Shown: piece by piece, positions 33,195-42,399 of the stretch
Layout of the letters: the number at the start of each line of letters is the position of its first letter
Numbering within the stretch: the first letter of the stretch is position 1
Assembly: GCA_025201365.1 (NCBI GenBank)
Contig: JAIXMF010000089.1
Location: 1 to 42,399, forward strand
Length of the DNA: 42,399 nt
Direction: 5' to 3'
From: Syncephalis plumigaleata
Lineage: Eukaryota > Zoopagomycota > Zoopagomycetes > Zoopagales > Piptocephalidaceae
Translations under genes and position numbers: made by a program
The notes under the pieces: model-generated
Seen by the model: only the letters and a program-made list of their open reading frames with translations
The model's database searches: none
What the model was told of the DNA's origin: nothing

Positions 33195-35325
33195 ATGATC
33201 CATTATCGTGCTGTAAAGTTCGTTTGCACTTTTCTCTTCTTCACCTTCATAGTTGATGTCGCTTTATGGTCTACACAGTTGCAGCGGGTTTCTGCGCTAG
33301 TTACCTTCCATATCAAGAATCAAACTGTATCTTTTCACACTCAGGATCCTTTCCAGGTGCGCGTACCTGTCTACATCTATGAGGGTGTCCTGATACAGGC
33401 CGAGTTTGACGACTCGAAGGATTGTGTGCTTAAGTTTGAGCCGAATAGTCCTGTCCTGGCTAATAATACACAAGCTATTATTTCCATTAAAGAGAAGAAG
33501 TCATACAAGCAGGGCTGTGAGACGATGGTCAAGGTAAATAACAATGAGTTACATGCGTGATCATTGCTTGAAAAAGCAAAAACAAAACAAACCACTGAGT
33601 AGAACAATATTAATTAACGAGCGTATCACTGTTTGATGTGTAACCATATTCCTCGATGATGATGATGATCATGTAGGCAGTAGAAGCCGTCGTACAACTA
33701 GGAAAACAATTCGAATCTAGCGGTGGTCCTTCCATTGTCGCTGTACTCTATCTCCTCGACTTTAAAAAAGGCAATGTGCCAGGTGCACCACGTGATACGA
33801 AGTACACCGTTCGAGGTCTATCGTTCAGCAATGGTGCACCACCAATTCATACGGCACTCATGCCAGAATCACAGTTCGAGGAAGTGATACCGAAGCCAAA
33901 GAAGCAAACTGAACCAATTATGGTTTTACTGCAACAAGGTAAGATTATAATCATTGCAACGATTCTATCCACTGCTATCTACATACTAATGCCGTCATGC
34001 TAACGATTTATTATTCCACCGCTTAGAACCAGGTCCATGGAATGACGTCTTCTTAGCGGGCGAGTTCATCGCTTATACTTACGTTCTTATGGGCGTTATC
34101 ATTATCTTTGTTATACGTAGTCTCGTTATACTGGCTGGTATAGTCAAATCCGGTAAATATCCAACAAAGATGCGTATTGCCATTTATGTTTCCGCTTTTA
34201 TCGGTGCTATTCGTAAGTTACTGCCAGGCGTGTTGTCATCGTCTCTATTTAATTAACACCTCCCTATCATATGTAGTGTTCATTGCTACCCTGCCTATGA
34301 ATCCATTCACCGAGGGTTATCAGCTGATCTACCGTATTATGGAGTTGTTCCTAGTGATTTCATTCCATTTGCTGATTCTATTATGGTAAGTAGCCGATGA
34401 TTACACGCTTATGATTCATCTTCTAATCAAACAAAAATGACCTGATTACCTATTTGTAGGCATCATTTCATTAAGCGAATGAATAATAGACGTCATATCA
34501 CGGTGTTCAAGTATATCATCTACATTTCATTGCTGGCAGCCGTGGTAAAGTTCATCATTCGAACCTTCTTTCCCGGAGAAGGCAAGGGAACGCCTACAGC
34601 CTATATTGTATACATCAACCGTGTTATAGGCTGGGTGATGCTGGGCATCATGCTTCTCTTCTTTATCTACTACGGTAAGCTACCTTGCTATCGATGCCTA
34701 TGACTACACGACACTAATAGAATGGTATTCAATAGGTCTGGCCTTTTGGATTAAGCGACAGAATGTACACTCAACATGGTAACCCGTAGTGCACTCAGTC
34801 AGGTAAGTAAAACGCGAGCATGTTCGTATGCCTCCTATCCATCATCGCTATGCAATGACATATTGACTAATTTGCCTTTCTTTCTTTGTTTGTTTGTTTG
34901 TTTGCTTCCTTTATACTTACTAGGTCACTCTCATTTGCATGGTTTGCATACTCGGTGTTATCGTGTCTATAGTCGAGGAAATCATGAAAAATGAAAAAGT
35001 CTGGCGAATAGGCGTAGCACCAGAGGCGGTACGTCTAGTGCTGAAGGATATCGCGCCCAGTATGCGTATTATCGCCATCTTATTCGTGCTTGACGTTCGT
35101 AGCAAAACGCAAACGAGCACCTCAGTGCGTAGTGGTGTGGTGCGTACACCCTACGGGGTTAAACCATCCGAGCTCTCCGTGCGAAGTGCAGGCACCGGCT
35201 ACCCCGACAGTGCTACGATTGTGTCGAATCGATCTCGCGGCATGTCATTCCAACCAAGCACGCAGGATAAGGACACATTTAACACGAGTCATACGGCCAT
35301 GCCAGGATCTCATAACAACGTGTAG
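33195..35325 (+). CDS. seven-transmembrane protein with signal peptide and luminal domain, 7 exons
   Basis: Function not known. Exons: 33195-33533, 33677-33938, 34027-34212, 34277-34385, 34460-34674, 34756-34802 and 34924-35325, giving 519 residues. The start is chosen at MIHYRAVKFVCTFLFFTF, a signal peptide; an upstream in-frame ATG at 33165 is possible. Residues about 30-200 form an N-terminal luminal/extracellular domain. Spans follow at about 209-235, 249-267, 281-300, 308-328, 345-370, 387-405 and a weaker one at 425-443. A Ser/Thr-rich cytosolic tail of about 75 residues completes it. The topology resembles the GOST/GPR107 type (luminal domain plus 7TM), but I see no diagnostic motif. 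Exon 6 is uncertain: the natural acceptor at 34735 gives GLAFWIKRQ and then a stop. An AAG acceptor at 34755 keeps the frame. Confidence 0.72.
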
Positions 35326-35638
35326 CAAACGCCACTCATCATCGCGTAGTTGTAATACATGCGTTCCAATACGACAACATGCTGGCATTACTTGTCGCTC
35401 TATCTCTATCTATCTATCTTTATCTCTCTGTCAACTAATTGTTCATTCCCTAAATGTCTATGTGTTCATGTGTTTCTATGTATGTGTCAGTATTTACTAT
35501 AATCTACTCGACATTCCTAATATATATATATATAAACTAATATACGCGAGGTTATACACTTTTAATCATTTATTACTAAGCCATAATCGTTATTATTCAA
35601 TAAATAATTGTATCAACATCTGTTTATTTAGTTGTGCT
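35326..35638. other. convergent intergenic region
   Basis: 313 bp between two converging stops. It contains CTAT/TCTC microsatellite sequence (35401-35432) and an (AT)n run (35520-35533). No gene was seen; it should hold both 3' UTRs. Confidence 0.6.
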
Positions 35639-36637
35639 TTACGGTTTTTTATAAGCTGGTGGTGTAGTAAGCCAATAGAATAAGCCAACACCCGCTAATG
35701 ATCCCACTGTAGGCAGTAGCTCCATTAGAAATACCGTATAGATCCAAATGGTAGCTAGACCCGGACATTGTCGCATAATACCATAAGCTGGTGATGTGTT
35801 TATCAAGTGTAATAAATAGCAACCCGATGCCGATGATATGATGGGCAGTAGACTTTTGACAATGATATGCTTTCGATACTTGTTACTAAAATAGATCATA
35901 ATAAGAAATACTGCCATCATCGTAGGCATCGTCATTCGTTCGATTAATTACACTTGCTTCACGATAGACATTCTCGTATCATGTCACTTACATGGAACTG
36001 CTTTCAATAAGCGTTGAATAATCTCCAGCGGCGGTGCCTCCTGATTATACTGACGATGTATTAACGTGTCCATAACAGCATAAATGGTACAGAAGGGAAT
36101 TGTATAGAGAATAGCATGGAAGATATAATCCTCCTCCTCCTCATCTTCATTCCCGCTAGTTCCATGCTTACGCTTGCCTTTACCAGACTTGCCATCGTTA
36201 TAGTCGAGTTTCTTTAATAGACCACTCTCCCTAATCAATCGCATCTTTTCGTCGTCTGGTATACCGCCATCATTATCCTCGTCATCGTTGTTGTTTTGTC
36301 CTTTCGGTTTCTTGCCAACACTGCCCGCATCAATGATACGTACATTGCCTTGACGTGTTTCCTTGTAAGATTGATGGTTACGCGTCGCTCCTTTCGCCTT
36401 ACGTTCCTCGATTTGTTCCACCAATGTTTTGGCCGCTCTCGGTCTATTCAATTCACTGGGACGTACACCCGTTGATAGTGCGGCTCTAGCATTAGGTGTA
36501 ATGATTTCATCGATAACATCGTCTTCAAAAGCATTGGGATCCGTCCTCCAATTATCGTCAACGTTGTGGTTAGACAACGACGACGACGACGACGACGTAG
36601 CCTTTTGTTGTCCTTTTCCTTTCTTCGTACGGCCCAT
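35639..36637 (-). CDS. membrane protein, fungal DUF7719-like, 2 exons
   Basis: Function unknown. Exons 36637-35992 and 35910-35639 (81-nt intron, acceptor GGCAG) give 305 residues. The start MGRTKKGKGQQ is chosen because it matches the lysine-rich beginnings usual for this kind of protein; the frame is open upstream to 36793. Residues 1-200 are hydrophilic and charged, with a Ser run, the acidic stretches NNNDDEDNDGG and NEDEEEED, and basic KGKGQQK and KGKRKHG. The C-terminal third has about four hydrophobic spans, starting YIFHAILYTIPFCTIYAVMD and ending in WIYTVFLMELLPTVGSL. The splice joins KAVP to LFLIMIYF in frame. I recall this LWxWxV...LLPxxxSL-type ending from fungal DUF7719 proteins, so the family name is a recollection and should be treated as tentative. 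Confidence 0.65.
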
Positions 36638-37001
36638 TATAGCTTGGTGTTTTATAGTCTTGACTATATAGTAGTAGAGGTCGCAATCACTTGAATAGGT
36701 GGAGAAGCAAAGAAGCAGCAAAGGAAGTCTCCATTTAGTAATTTGATATTTTCTACTGCCTGACTCGGTGACGTCCTCGCCTCCTTTCTTCACTTTCCTT
36801 CACTGCAATAAACTTGTAATAGTATTTGATACCTTCTCCTCTCGCTCTCTTTCCCTCACTCTCACTCTATCTCGCTCTTTCTGTCTTCATAGTTCTAGGT
36901 TAAGGCAACGTTAATAGTTCATTGTCGCGGTATTCCTGCTTCTTACTAGTTGTTTCTCGTTGACTTGTTCTTAGTACTGTTCTGTTTTAGCCGTTGTCAC
37001 T
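36638..37001. promoter_or_regulatory. divergent promoter, DUF7719-like / SHMT
   Basis: 364 bp between divergent starts. A pyrimidine-rich stretch (CTCTCGCTCTCTTTCCCTC, 36839-36886) precedes the SHMT gene by about 120 bp, typical of fungal promoters. No other sites assigned. Confidence 0.45.
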
Positions 37002-39242
37002 ATGCTACGCTTACTATCTACTCGTTTGGCGACACAACGAGTGGTTGCCCCTCAGTTGACGCGTACTATTCCGGTAACCATATTAGATAATACTGCATAT
37101 TGCTATAACGATAGAATAACTAAACTGGTATAACACTATTAGAAACGACTGTTTGCCTTTCCAGCTGGTCAAAAAGAGGCAGGTTTACCCTTATGCTAGC
37201 GTGCAGTGCATACAACATGCCATAGTTACTTACTCTTTCGTTATCTTCATTAGTTATTAAATAGCCCATTGTCAGAGGTTGACCCGGAAATGTTCGATAT
37301 TATCGAGAAGGAAAAGTGTCGTCAACGGGAGAGCATCGTACTTATTCCCTCCGAGAACTTTACCTCCTCTGCAGTAATGGAGGCTTTAGGTTCCATTATG
37401 CAAAACAAGTATTCAGAAGGATATCCTGGTGCTCGGTAAGTGTCTGCTTTTATTCATTTGATTACTAGCAAGTCTAGCTAATTTATTTATTGATATGATA
37501 TATGCACAGTTATTACGGCGGTAATGAATGGATTGATGCATCAGAGCGACTTTGTCAAAAGCGTGCCTTGGAAGCATTTCAACTCGATTCGAATCGTTGG
37601 GGTGTCAATGTTCAGGCACTTTCTGGTAAATGAAATGAAACAAATGAACAAGTAGTAGTAGTAACATCTCATATCTCATTTACTTTGATACTACCAGGTT
37701 CACCAGCCAATCTATGCGTTTATGGTGCTCTACTAAAGCCACACGAACGTATTATGGGCCTTGATTTACCACATGGTGGGCAGTAAGTTGAATGATATCT
37801 ATATCATCATCATTGACAGCTAATAATGAAATGTCAGTTTATCGCATGGTTATCAAACGGATACGAGAAAGATTTCCTCAGTATCCGTTTACTTTGAAAC
37901 GTTCCCTTATCGAGTGGACGAGTCAACCGGTCTAATTGACTATGACGTACTGGAACGTAACGCGCAACTATATCGACCAAAGATCATTGTGGCCGGTGCC
38001 AGTGCCTACCCGCGTATCATCGACTATCAACGTATGAAACAGGTAATGCAACGACGTGCTTACTTGCACCACACCCTACTAATCATTAGTAGATTGCGGA
38101 TAAATCAAAATCTTATCTTATGGTGGACATGGCTCATATAAGCGGTAAGTTATTGTGATCGTTATTATGATTATTATTAGGACGACACGCCAACTATCAT
38201 CATACGATATAGGTTTGATATCTGCCGGTGTATTGCCATCACCATTCGAGTATGCTGATGTGGTTACTACGACTACTCATAAATCATTGCGTGGTCCGCG
38301 TGGAGCACTCATCTTTTATCGTAAAGGAGTACGCAGTACAACGAAGAAAGGAGAAGGTTCGTTTTAAGTGATCATCCATCATTGATCATAATGGCTTTAT
38401 TTATTATTAATCCATTATATACTAGAAATACAATACGATCTAGAGAAACCGATTAATCATTCAGTCTTCCCTGGACATCAAGGCGGTCCTCATAATCATA
38501 CCATTGCAGCATTGGCAGTTGCTTTGAAACAGGTATTTCCATCAATAATTCATTCAATAGCATCATAATAACGACCTTACATTGTTCAGGCAACGACTAC
38601 GGAATTCCGTGAATATCAACAGCAAGTGCTACGAAACTGTCAACGATTAGCCGATGAACTAGATAAACGTACCTATCAGCTAGTATCTGGTGGTACAGAT
38701 ACGCATTTGCTACTCATCGATTTACGCGATAAGGGCATTGACGGTGCCCGTGTCGAACGGGTACTCGAACTGGCCAACATTGCCGCTAATAAGAACACAG
38801 TTCCCGGTGATCATAGTGCATTTGTTCCTGGTGGTCTACGCATTGGTAAGAGGAGAGCAAGGAGTACACTACACTTGTACTAACTATTAATTTGTATTCT
38901 ATCTGTTATATTAGGCACACCGGCTATGACATCGCGTGGTCTAAATGAAGATGATTTTGCTCAAGTGGCCGAATTCATCGATCGAGCAGTCCAGATTACG
39001 CAATCTATTAATAAGGGAGTATCAGGTATTGTCGTTTAACGTCTACCTATTCCAATCATGATTCTAATCTATTCCACATTGAATGTTTAGGTACTAAATT
39101 GAAGGATTTCAAGGATACATTAGGCGATAATGTAGGTCAATGGCCGGAATTACAACAGCTACACGATGATGTTGCTCGTTTCTCGCGTCGTTTCCCATCG
39201 GTGGGATTTGATGAATCGACAATGCGCTACCGAACTGACTAG
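37002..39242 (+). CDS. SHM1: serine hydroxymethyltransferase, probably mitochondrial, 12 exons
   Basis: PLP enzyme converting serine and tetrahydrofolate to glycine and 5,10-methylene-THF. Exons: 37002-37073, 37165-37200, 37254-37435, 37510-37625, 37698-37782, 37838-38042, 38093-38144, 38213-38356, 38426-38532, 38590-38845, 38915-39025 and 39091-39242. They give 505 residues in one frame. Seen: [45 protein letters not shown], the PLP lysine in [13 protein letters not shown] (K about 273), [11 protein letters not shown] and NKNTVPGD. The N-terminus [18 protein letters not shown] is Arg-rich and acid-free, a mitochondrial presequence. Exon 2 (12 codons ending PYAS) is the least certain; an 18-nt version ending at CAG/GTTTAC also keeps frame. 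The stop codon TAG abuts a splice donor (GTGAGT). Confidence 0.93.
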
Positions 39243-39290
39243 GTGAGTAAATGATATTGCACGTAGCTGTTATCATTGACTAATCACTAG
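39243..39290 (+). other. possible 3' UTR intron of the SHMT gene
   Basis: The sequence directly after the TAG stop is GTGAGTAAATG, and TTGACTAATCACTAG follows, giving a branch-point-like CTAAT and an AG 48 nt on. A second acceptor (GATTATAG) lies near 39321. The intron is inferred from signals only. Confidence 0.4.
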
Positions 39291-39867
39291 ATGAATGGTA
39301 TGGAACTACATTTGATTATAGGAATATTACAATATCAAAGTTGACTAAATTGCGTAATACATGTTGACACGAATACCCTGTATTCATCTGCATAATCATT
39401 TATTGTTATTAAGCAAATACGCTCATCACTCATGATACTACTGCTAATAGATTATGAATCAATAATAGAATATAATTGATCATATAGGATTATCATCATT
39501 ATCACCATTGATGATGATGATGATTGTAGTAGAATAAGCATCGAGAAATCAAACGAAAATAGTAAGTGAAATGTATCCATAATGAGGAAAGAAGTGTAGA
39601 AGGGGAGAGAGAGAGAGAGAAAACATTAAACGCAACCAACCAACTAATGAACTAATCAATCAATCAATCAATCAATGGTCATGTAACCGCAATAACAAAT
39701 AACAAATAACAATAATATAATAATACCAATGATGATGATGATGGTAAGTAATAAGAGTAATATCAATTGGTGTGGAGCAAACTCATTACCATCTATTACG
39801 TGTCACTTCTTTTGACTTCCCATTATTGCTTTCACTGTGTCGTTATAGCTCTTGCTGACTAACACGC
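39291..39867. other. convergent intergenic region, SHMT / TFIIB
   Basis: No gene seen. AT-rich with simple repeats: GATGATGATGATGATT (39511-39526), a GA run (39606-39620), (TCAA)n at 39654-39676 and ATGATGATGATGATGG at 39729-39744. Confidence 0.6.
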
Positions 39868-40896
39868 TTAAGGTGATGGCAATGAATCAATAGCATGAGC
39901 TGCATCCGTATGCTTAATCAACTCGCCTCGTGCTGCGTGTAGACCTTTATACGCATTCTTAATGGTTACCTCGGATACACCGGCCACCACGGCTATTTCC
40001 TTGGCGGGACGTGGCACACCATAGAGACTGGCCACCATGTAGATGCAAGCGGCTGCAATGGATACCGGACTTTTACCCGCTAGTGTACCAAGATCCTTGG
40101 CACGTTCACCGACCGCTTTGGCCGCTTTCTTAACCTCTGGTGGCAGACTGAGATACGAGCAGAAGCGTAGCATTAGATCGCCACCCGCCATATCCTGCGA
40201 TAGCATGGCAGTGTCCAATTCCCGTGCCAATGCTTTGAAGCAGCGTCCGATCTCCTTCTTGGGCACCTTGGTTAATGCGCATATCTCTTTGAAGGTACGC
40301 GTGACACCCTCTTGTCGACAAGCGATGAAGATACACGCGGCGATAAGTGCGTCGTTGCTCTTGCCACGTAGCAGTTTACGCTCGTCCACCTGCTTGTACA
40401 AATGCTTCGCGGCATCACCGATAAGACGTGGCAGACCGATGGCGTCACACATCGCGGAGATCTCCTTGTAGGTTTGCACCAAGTGACGCTCCCCCTTAAC
40501 GGCCGACGCACGACCATGTGTCTTGCTGAGATGGCGTGACGCGCCACTGCCTCCGTCTAGTTTCGAGATGATCGTGTCGAGTTGCGTGCCATTAAGTAAT
40601 GGATTAGCACTGCCACCCACACGAGATGGATCCTCATCTTCATTGCTGAAGGTACGCCATTCAGAACGCGTGTCTACAATACGATCACCGAGAACGAGTC
40701 CACAGTCGCCGCATACTAAATCACCCTCGGCGAAACACTCGACGATATTCGGTGGATCGCGTCGACAATCACGACAGATTAACCTGATGTTTAGATCGGG
40801 CATAGCAGGTCCAGCGGGTGGTGCACCAGTTCCATTGGCCATCTTATTCTGAGCTACTGCCGCATTGGCCCCGGTTGCTCCATTGCGATAAGCCAT
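39868..40896 (-). CDS. SUA7: transcription initiation factor TFIIB, intronless
   Basis: General RNA polymerase II factor bridging TBP-promoter DNA and the polymerase. 342 residues in one exon, close to the yeast length. A variable, Ala/Gly/Asn-rich N-terminus (1-33) precedes the zinc ribbon with Cys41, Cys44, Cys62 and Cys65 (CRDC ... CGDCGLVLGDRIVD). The B-reader follows (SEWRTFSNEDEDPSRVGG). Two cyclin-like repeats follow (about 125-225 and 235-335), with KEIGRCFKAL in the first and GKSPVSIAAACIYM in the second. All parts are complete. It is the only complete gene in the window without an intron, and its codons look richer in G/C than those of its neighbours, which I judge by eye only. It converges on SHMT and lies upstream, same strand, of the NADK-distal end of the cluster. 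Confidence 0.95.
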   Translation of the reverse strand: MAYRNGATGANAAVAQNKMANGTGAPPAGPAMPDLNIRLICRDCRRDPPNIVECFAEGDLVCGDCGLVLGDRIVDTRSEWRTFSNEDEDPSRVGGSANPLLNGTQLDTIISKLDGGSGASRHLSKTHGRASAVKGERHLVQTYKEISAMCDAIGLPRLIGDAAKHLYKQVDERKLLRGKSNDALIAACIFIACRQEGVTRTFKEICALTKVPKKEIGRCFKALARELDTAMLSQDMAGGDLMLRFCSYLSLPPEVKKAAKAVGERAKDLGTLAGKSPVSIAAACIYMVASLYGVPRPAKEIAVVAGVSEVTIKNAYKGLHAARGELIKHTDAAHAIDSLPSP

Positions 40897-42076
40897 GATC
40901 TGTTATGTCGTTGAACGCCGTACACGTTAAAGCAATATCTGTGTAGACAAAATGGAAAAGATAACAAAACAAATCGATGATTATTACGCTTATTCCATGA
41001 CATTAACTAGTAATAATGACGATAATAACAAACATTCTTCTATTGATTGTAATGCATATGTATATGTATATATACTATAGGCATATATAATTGTTAAGAA
41101 AGAGGAAGGGAAAGAAATGCATTCGTAGAACATATCAAATTGAATAGATCAAGCCTATCTCATCTCAGAACATCCAACTATTAAGCTAATGCAATACAGA
41201 AACAACATAATTATCGTACAACAACAAAGCAGGCGTGTTACATCATATATTAAGGTATTTGAACAGGCTATCATATAAAAGAGACTACAATATTACCTGA
41301 TGTATATGTGTATATGTGATGCAAGGTAGATAACAATATGGATAAATCCACCAAGTTATCTGAACGTATTTCAATCGTATATATCTTTCTCTCTCTCTGT
41401 GTGTGTGTGCCTAACTATTTCCTCCTAGTGTAGATCAAGTCCAACGAATAGATGATGGTCACGTCGTACGTTTAATCAAGTAGTACCAGTTTAAATATAA
41501 TAGTAGGATGATGATAATAAAATGAGAAATCGCACGTATACGAGAAGATCAAGGAGAGAAACTCTGTTACGGTCAACACACGTTGCACGTAGTGCACTTG
41601 TCCTCTTACACGACTAGTGTAAGGATAGATGAAAGAAATGAAATACGAGATACGATCGAGTTTATGCAGACGCGGTAGATGAAGAAGATGAAAAAAGGAA
41701 TGAAGTGATGAGTTGTTTATGATGAAGGACAAGGGAAAAAAGAGAAAAAGAAAGAAGACAGAATGTGGAAAAAGCCTGTACATTAATAATATGCAACTCT
41801 CGTGACACTCACTCGTATATGAATGACACTGATATGATGAAATATACACTTTTCTATACGAGTAAATGAATTTTAATAGATATAATCAACTGTATTGCAT
41901 ACGCATAATTCATTTTATACTATGGAATGAATATGCCTCGCTAATATAGTAAGTAAATCTAATGAGGTTTTGGTTTGTATCCTATATGATAAATAGTGTT
42001 ATAAATAGGAGTGAAGGGCATTCATGGATCATCTATCATCATTAGCATATTTACTATAACGTTATATACGTGTCTC
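40897..42076. other. intergenic region between ferredoxin and TFIIB genes
   Basis: About 1.2 kb of AT-rich sequence with no gene that I can support. It holds a TATGTATATGTATATATAC stretch (41054-41078) and a CT/GT simple repeat (41388-41409). An open minus-strand frame at 41472-41849 is Phe/Ser/Tyr/His-rich low complexity and is not called. Confidence 0.55.
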
Positions 42077-42361
42077 TTACCATCTACCCATATTACGTGT
42101 GGCCGAGGGTAGTCGTACTCGAATACCATCTAGATCCTTTGTCATAATTACTTGACAACCAAGACGCGATCTAATATAAATAATATAAATAAGCAAACAA
42201 GCGTATACATTGCTCGATTCAATGCTTACGTTTCTGTTAGTCCAAATGCTAAATCTAACATATCATTTTCTTCGTCAGATGGCTCTTCAAGTCGCTCAAA
42301 TACATCAGGATCTAGGATAACAATGACAGGTGGAACAGGCCTAATGATGCTTCACAGGCAC
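42077..42361 (-). CDS. YAH1: mitochondrial [2Fe-2S] ferredoxin (adrenodoxin/Yah1-like), 3' part, frame broken twice
   Basis: Electron carrier for iron-sulfur cluster assembly and related mitochondrial hydroxylations. Only the last two exons are in the window: 42361-42230 and 42170-42077, with a 59-nt intron; an acceptor at 42362-42363 shows the gene continues beyond the edge. Seen: GACEASL, then ACSTCH in another frame, then [29 protein letters not shown] and SRLGCQV, ending [14 protein letters not shown]. The cysteines of the cluster motif and the distal GC are all encoded, but two single extra bases disrupt the reading: a second C in GGCCTAATG (plus strand, about 42340-42341) and a second A in AACAATGAC (about 42321-42322). 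Exon phase agrees with the intron only if both are discounted. Sequencing or assembly error is likelier than a pseudogene, since flanking codons are intact. Confidence 0.8.
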
Positions 42362-42399
42362 CTATTCTCCATCCCAATTCATCATCATCATCATCATCG

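Noticed and set aside
41472-41849. 125-codon minus-strand frame upstream of TFIIB
   Set aside because: Phe/Ser/Tyr/His-rich, reflects purine-rich plus-strand sequence, no domain.

Overview
The window comes from a nuclear eukaryotic genome, most likely an intron-rich fungus and possibly an early-diverging one. The genes have 54-180 nt GT-AG introns, mostly with gtaagt-type donors. They include a fungal-style SHMT, TFIIB, a mitochondrial NADH/NAD kinase, a mitochondrial ferredoxin and a membrane protein resembling the fungal DUF7719 family. Telomere-type TTAGGG repeats are present internally. The lineage call is an inference from gene content and splice style.

The left two thirds (about 1185-27423) are one giant gene-free inverted repeat. 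Two arms of about 13 kb face each other across a 110-nt non-palindromic spacer (14507-14616). From outside in, each arm reads: a complex repeat unit R of about 3.1-3.5 kb, a strand-asymmetric pyrimidine-rich tract of about 4.87 kb, a second R in the same orientation, and half of a core built of ten hairpin modules of about 141-145 bp. The four R copies lie at 1125-4583 (+), 9450-12970 (+), 16153-19494 (-) and 24356-27423 (-, truncated). Each holds a 65-bp minisatellite with (TTG)n runs, AT-rich TTAATAAAAGTTAAC-type words, an interstitial telomeric block of under three repeats, and a 522-nt segment bounded by 15-nt inverted repeats. The arms are nearly identical but differ by scattered 1-nt indels, a few substitutions and minisatellite length (about 180 and 300 bp). 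No conserved protein is encoded. The long ORFs in the C/T-rich strand are products of composition.

The right third (27424-42399) is gene-dense unique sequence. In order it carries: a secretory-pathway UDP-glycosyltransferase (-), a mitochondrial-type NAD(H) kinase with an 8-nt microexon (-), a seven-transmembrane protein with a luminal domain (+), a DUF7719-like membrane protein (-), mitochondrial serine hydroxymethyltransferase with 12 exons (+), intronless TFIIB (-), and the 3' end of a mitochondrial [2Fe-2S] ferredoxin (-, running off the window, with two single-base frame breaks in its cysteine motif). The exon structures were derived by hand from splice signals, reading-frame phase and family motifs. 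NAD kinase, SHMT and the UGT each give a continuous frame.

The most notable feature is the nested palindrome: a repeat-built, gene-free, inverted-repeat locus with a hairpin core beside ordinary genes. A regional centromere with homogenised inverted repeats, a subtelomere-derived inverted duplication, and a large non-autonomous mobile element are all possible. The sequence alone does not decide among them. Mosaic sharing of variants, within an arm at one end of R and between arms at the other, argues against a simple assembly fold-back.
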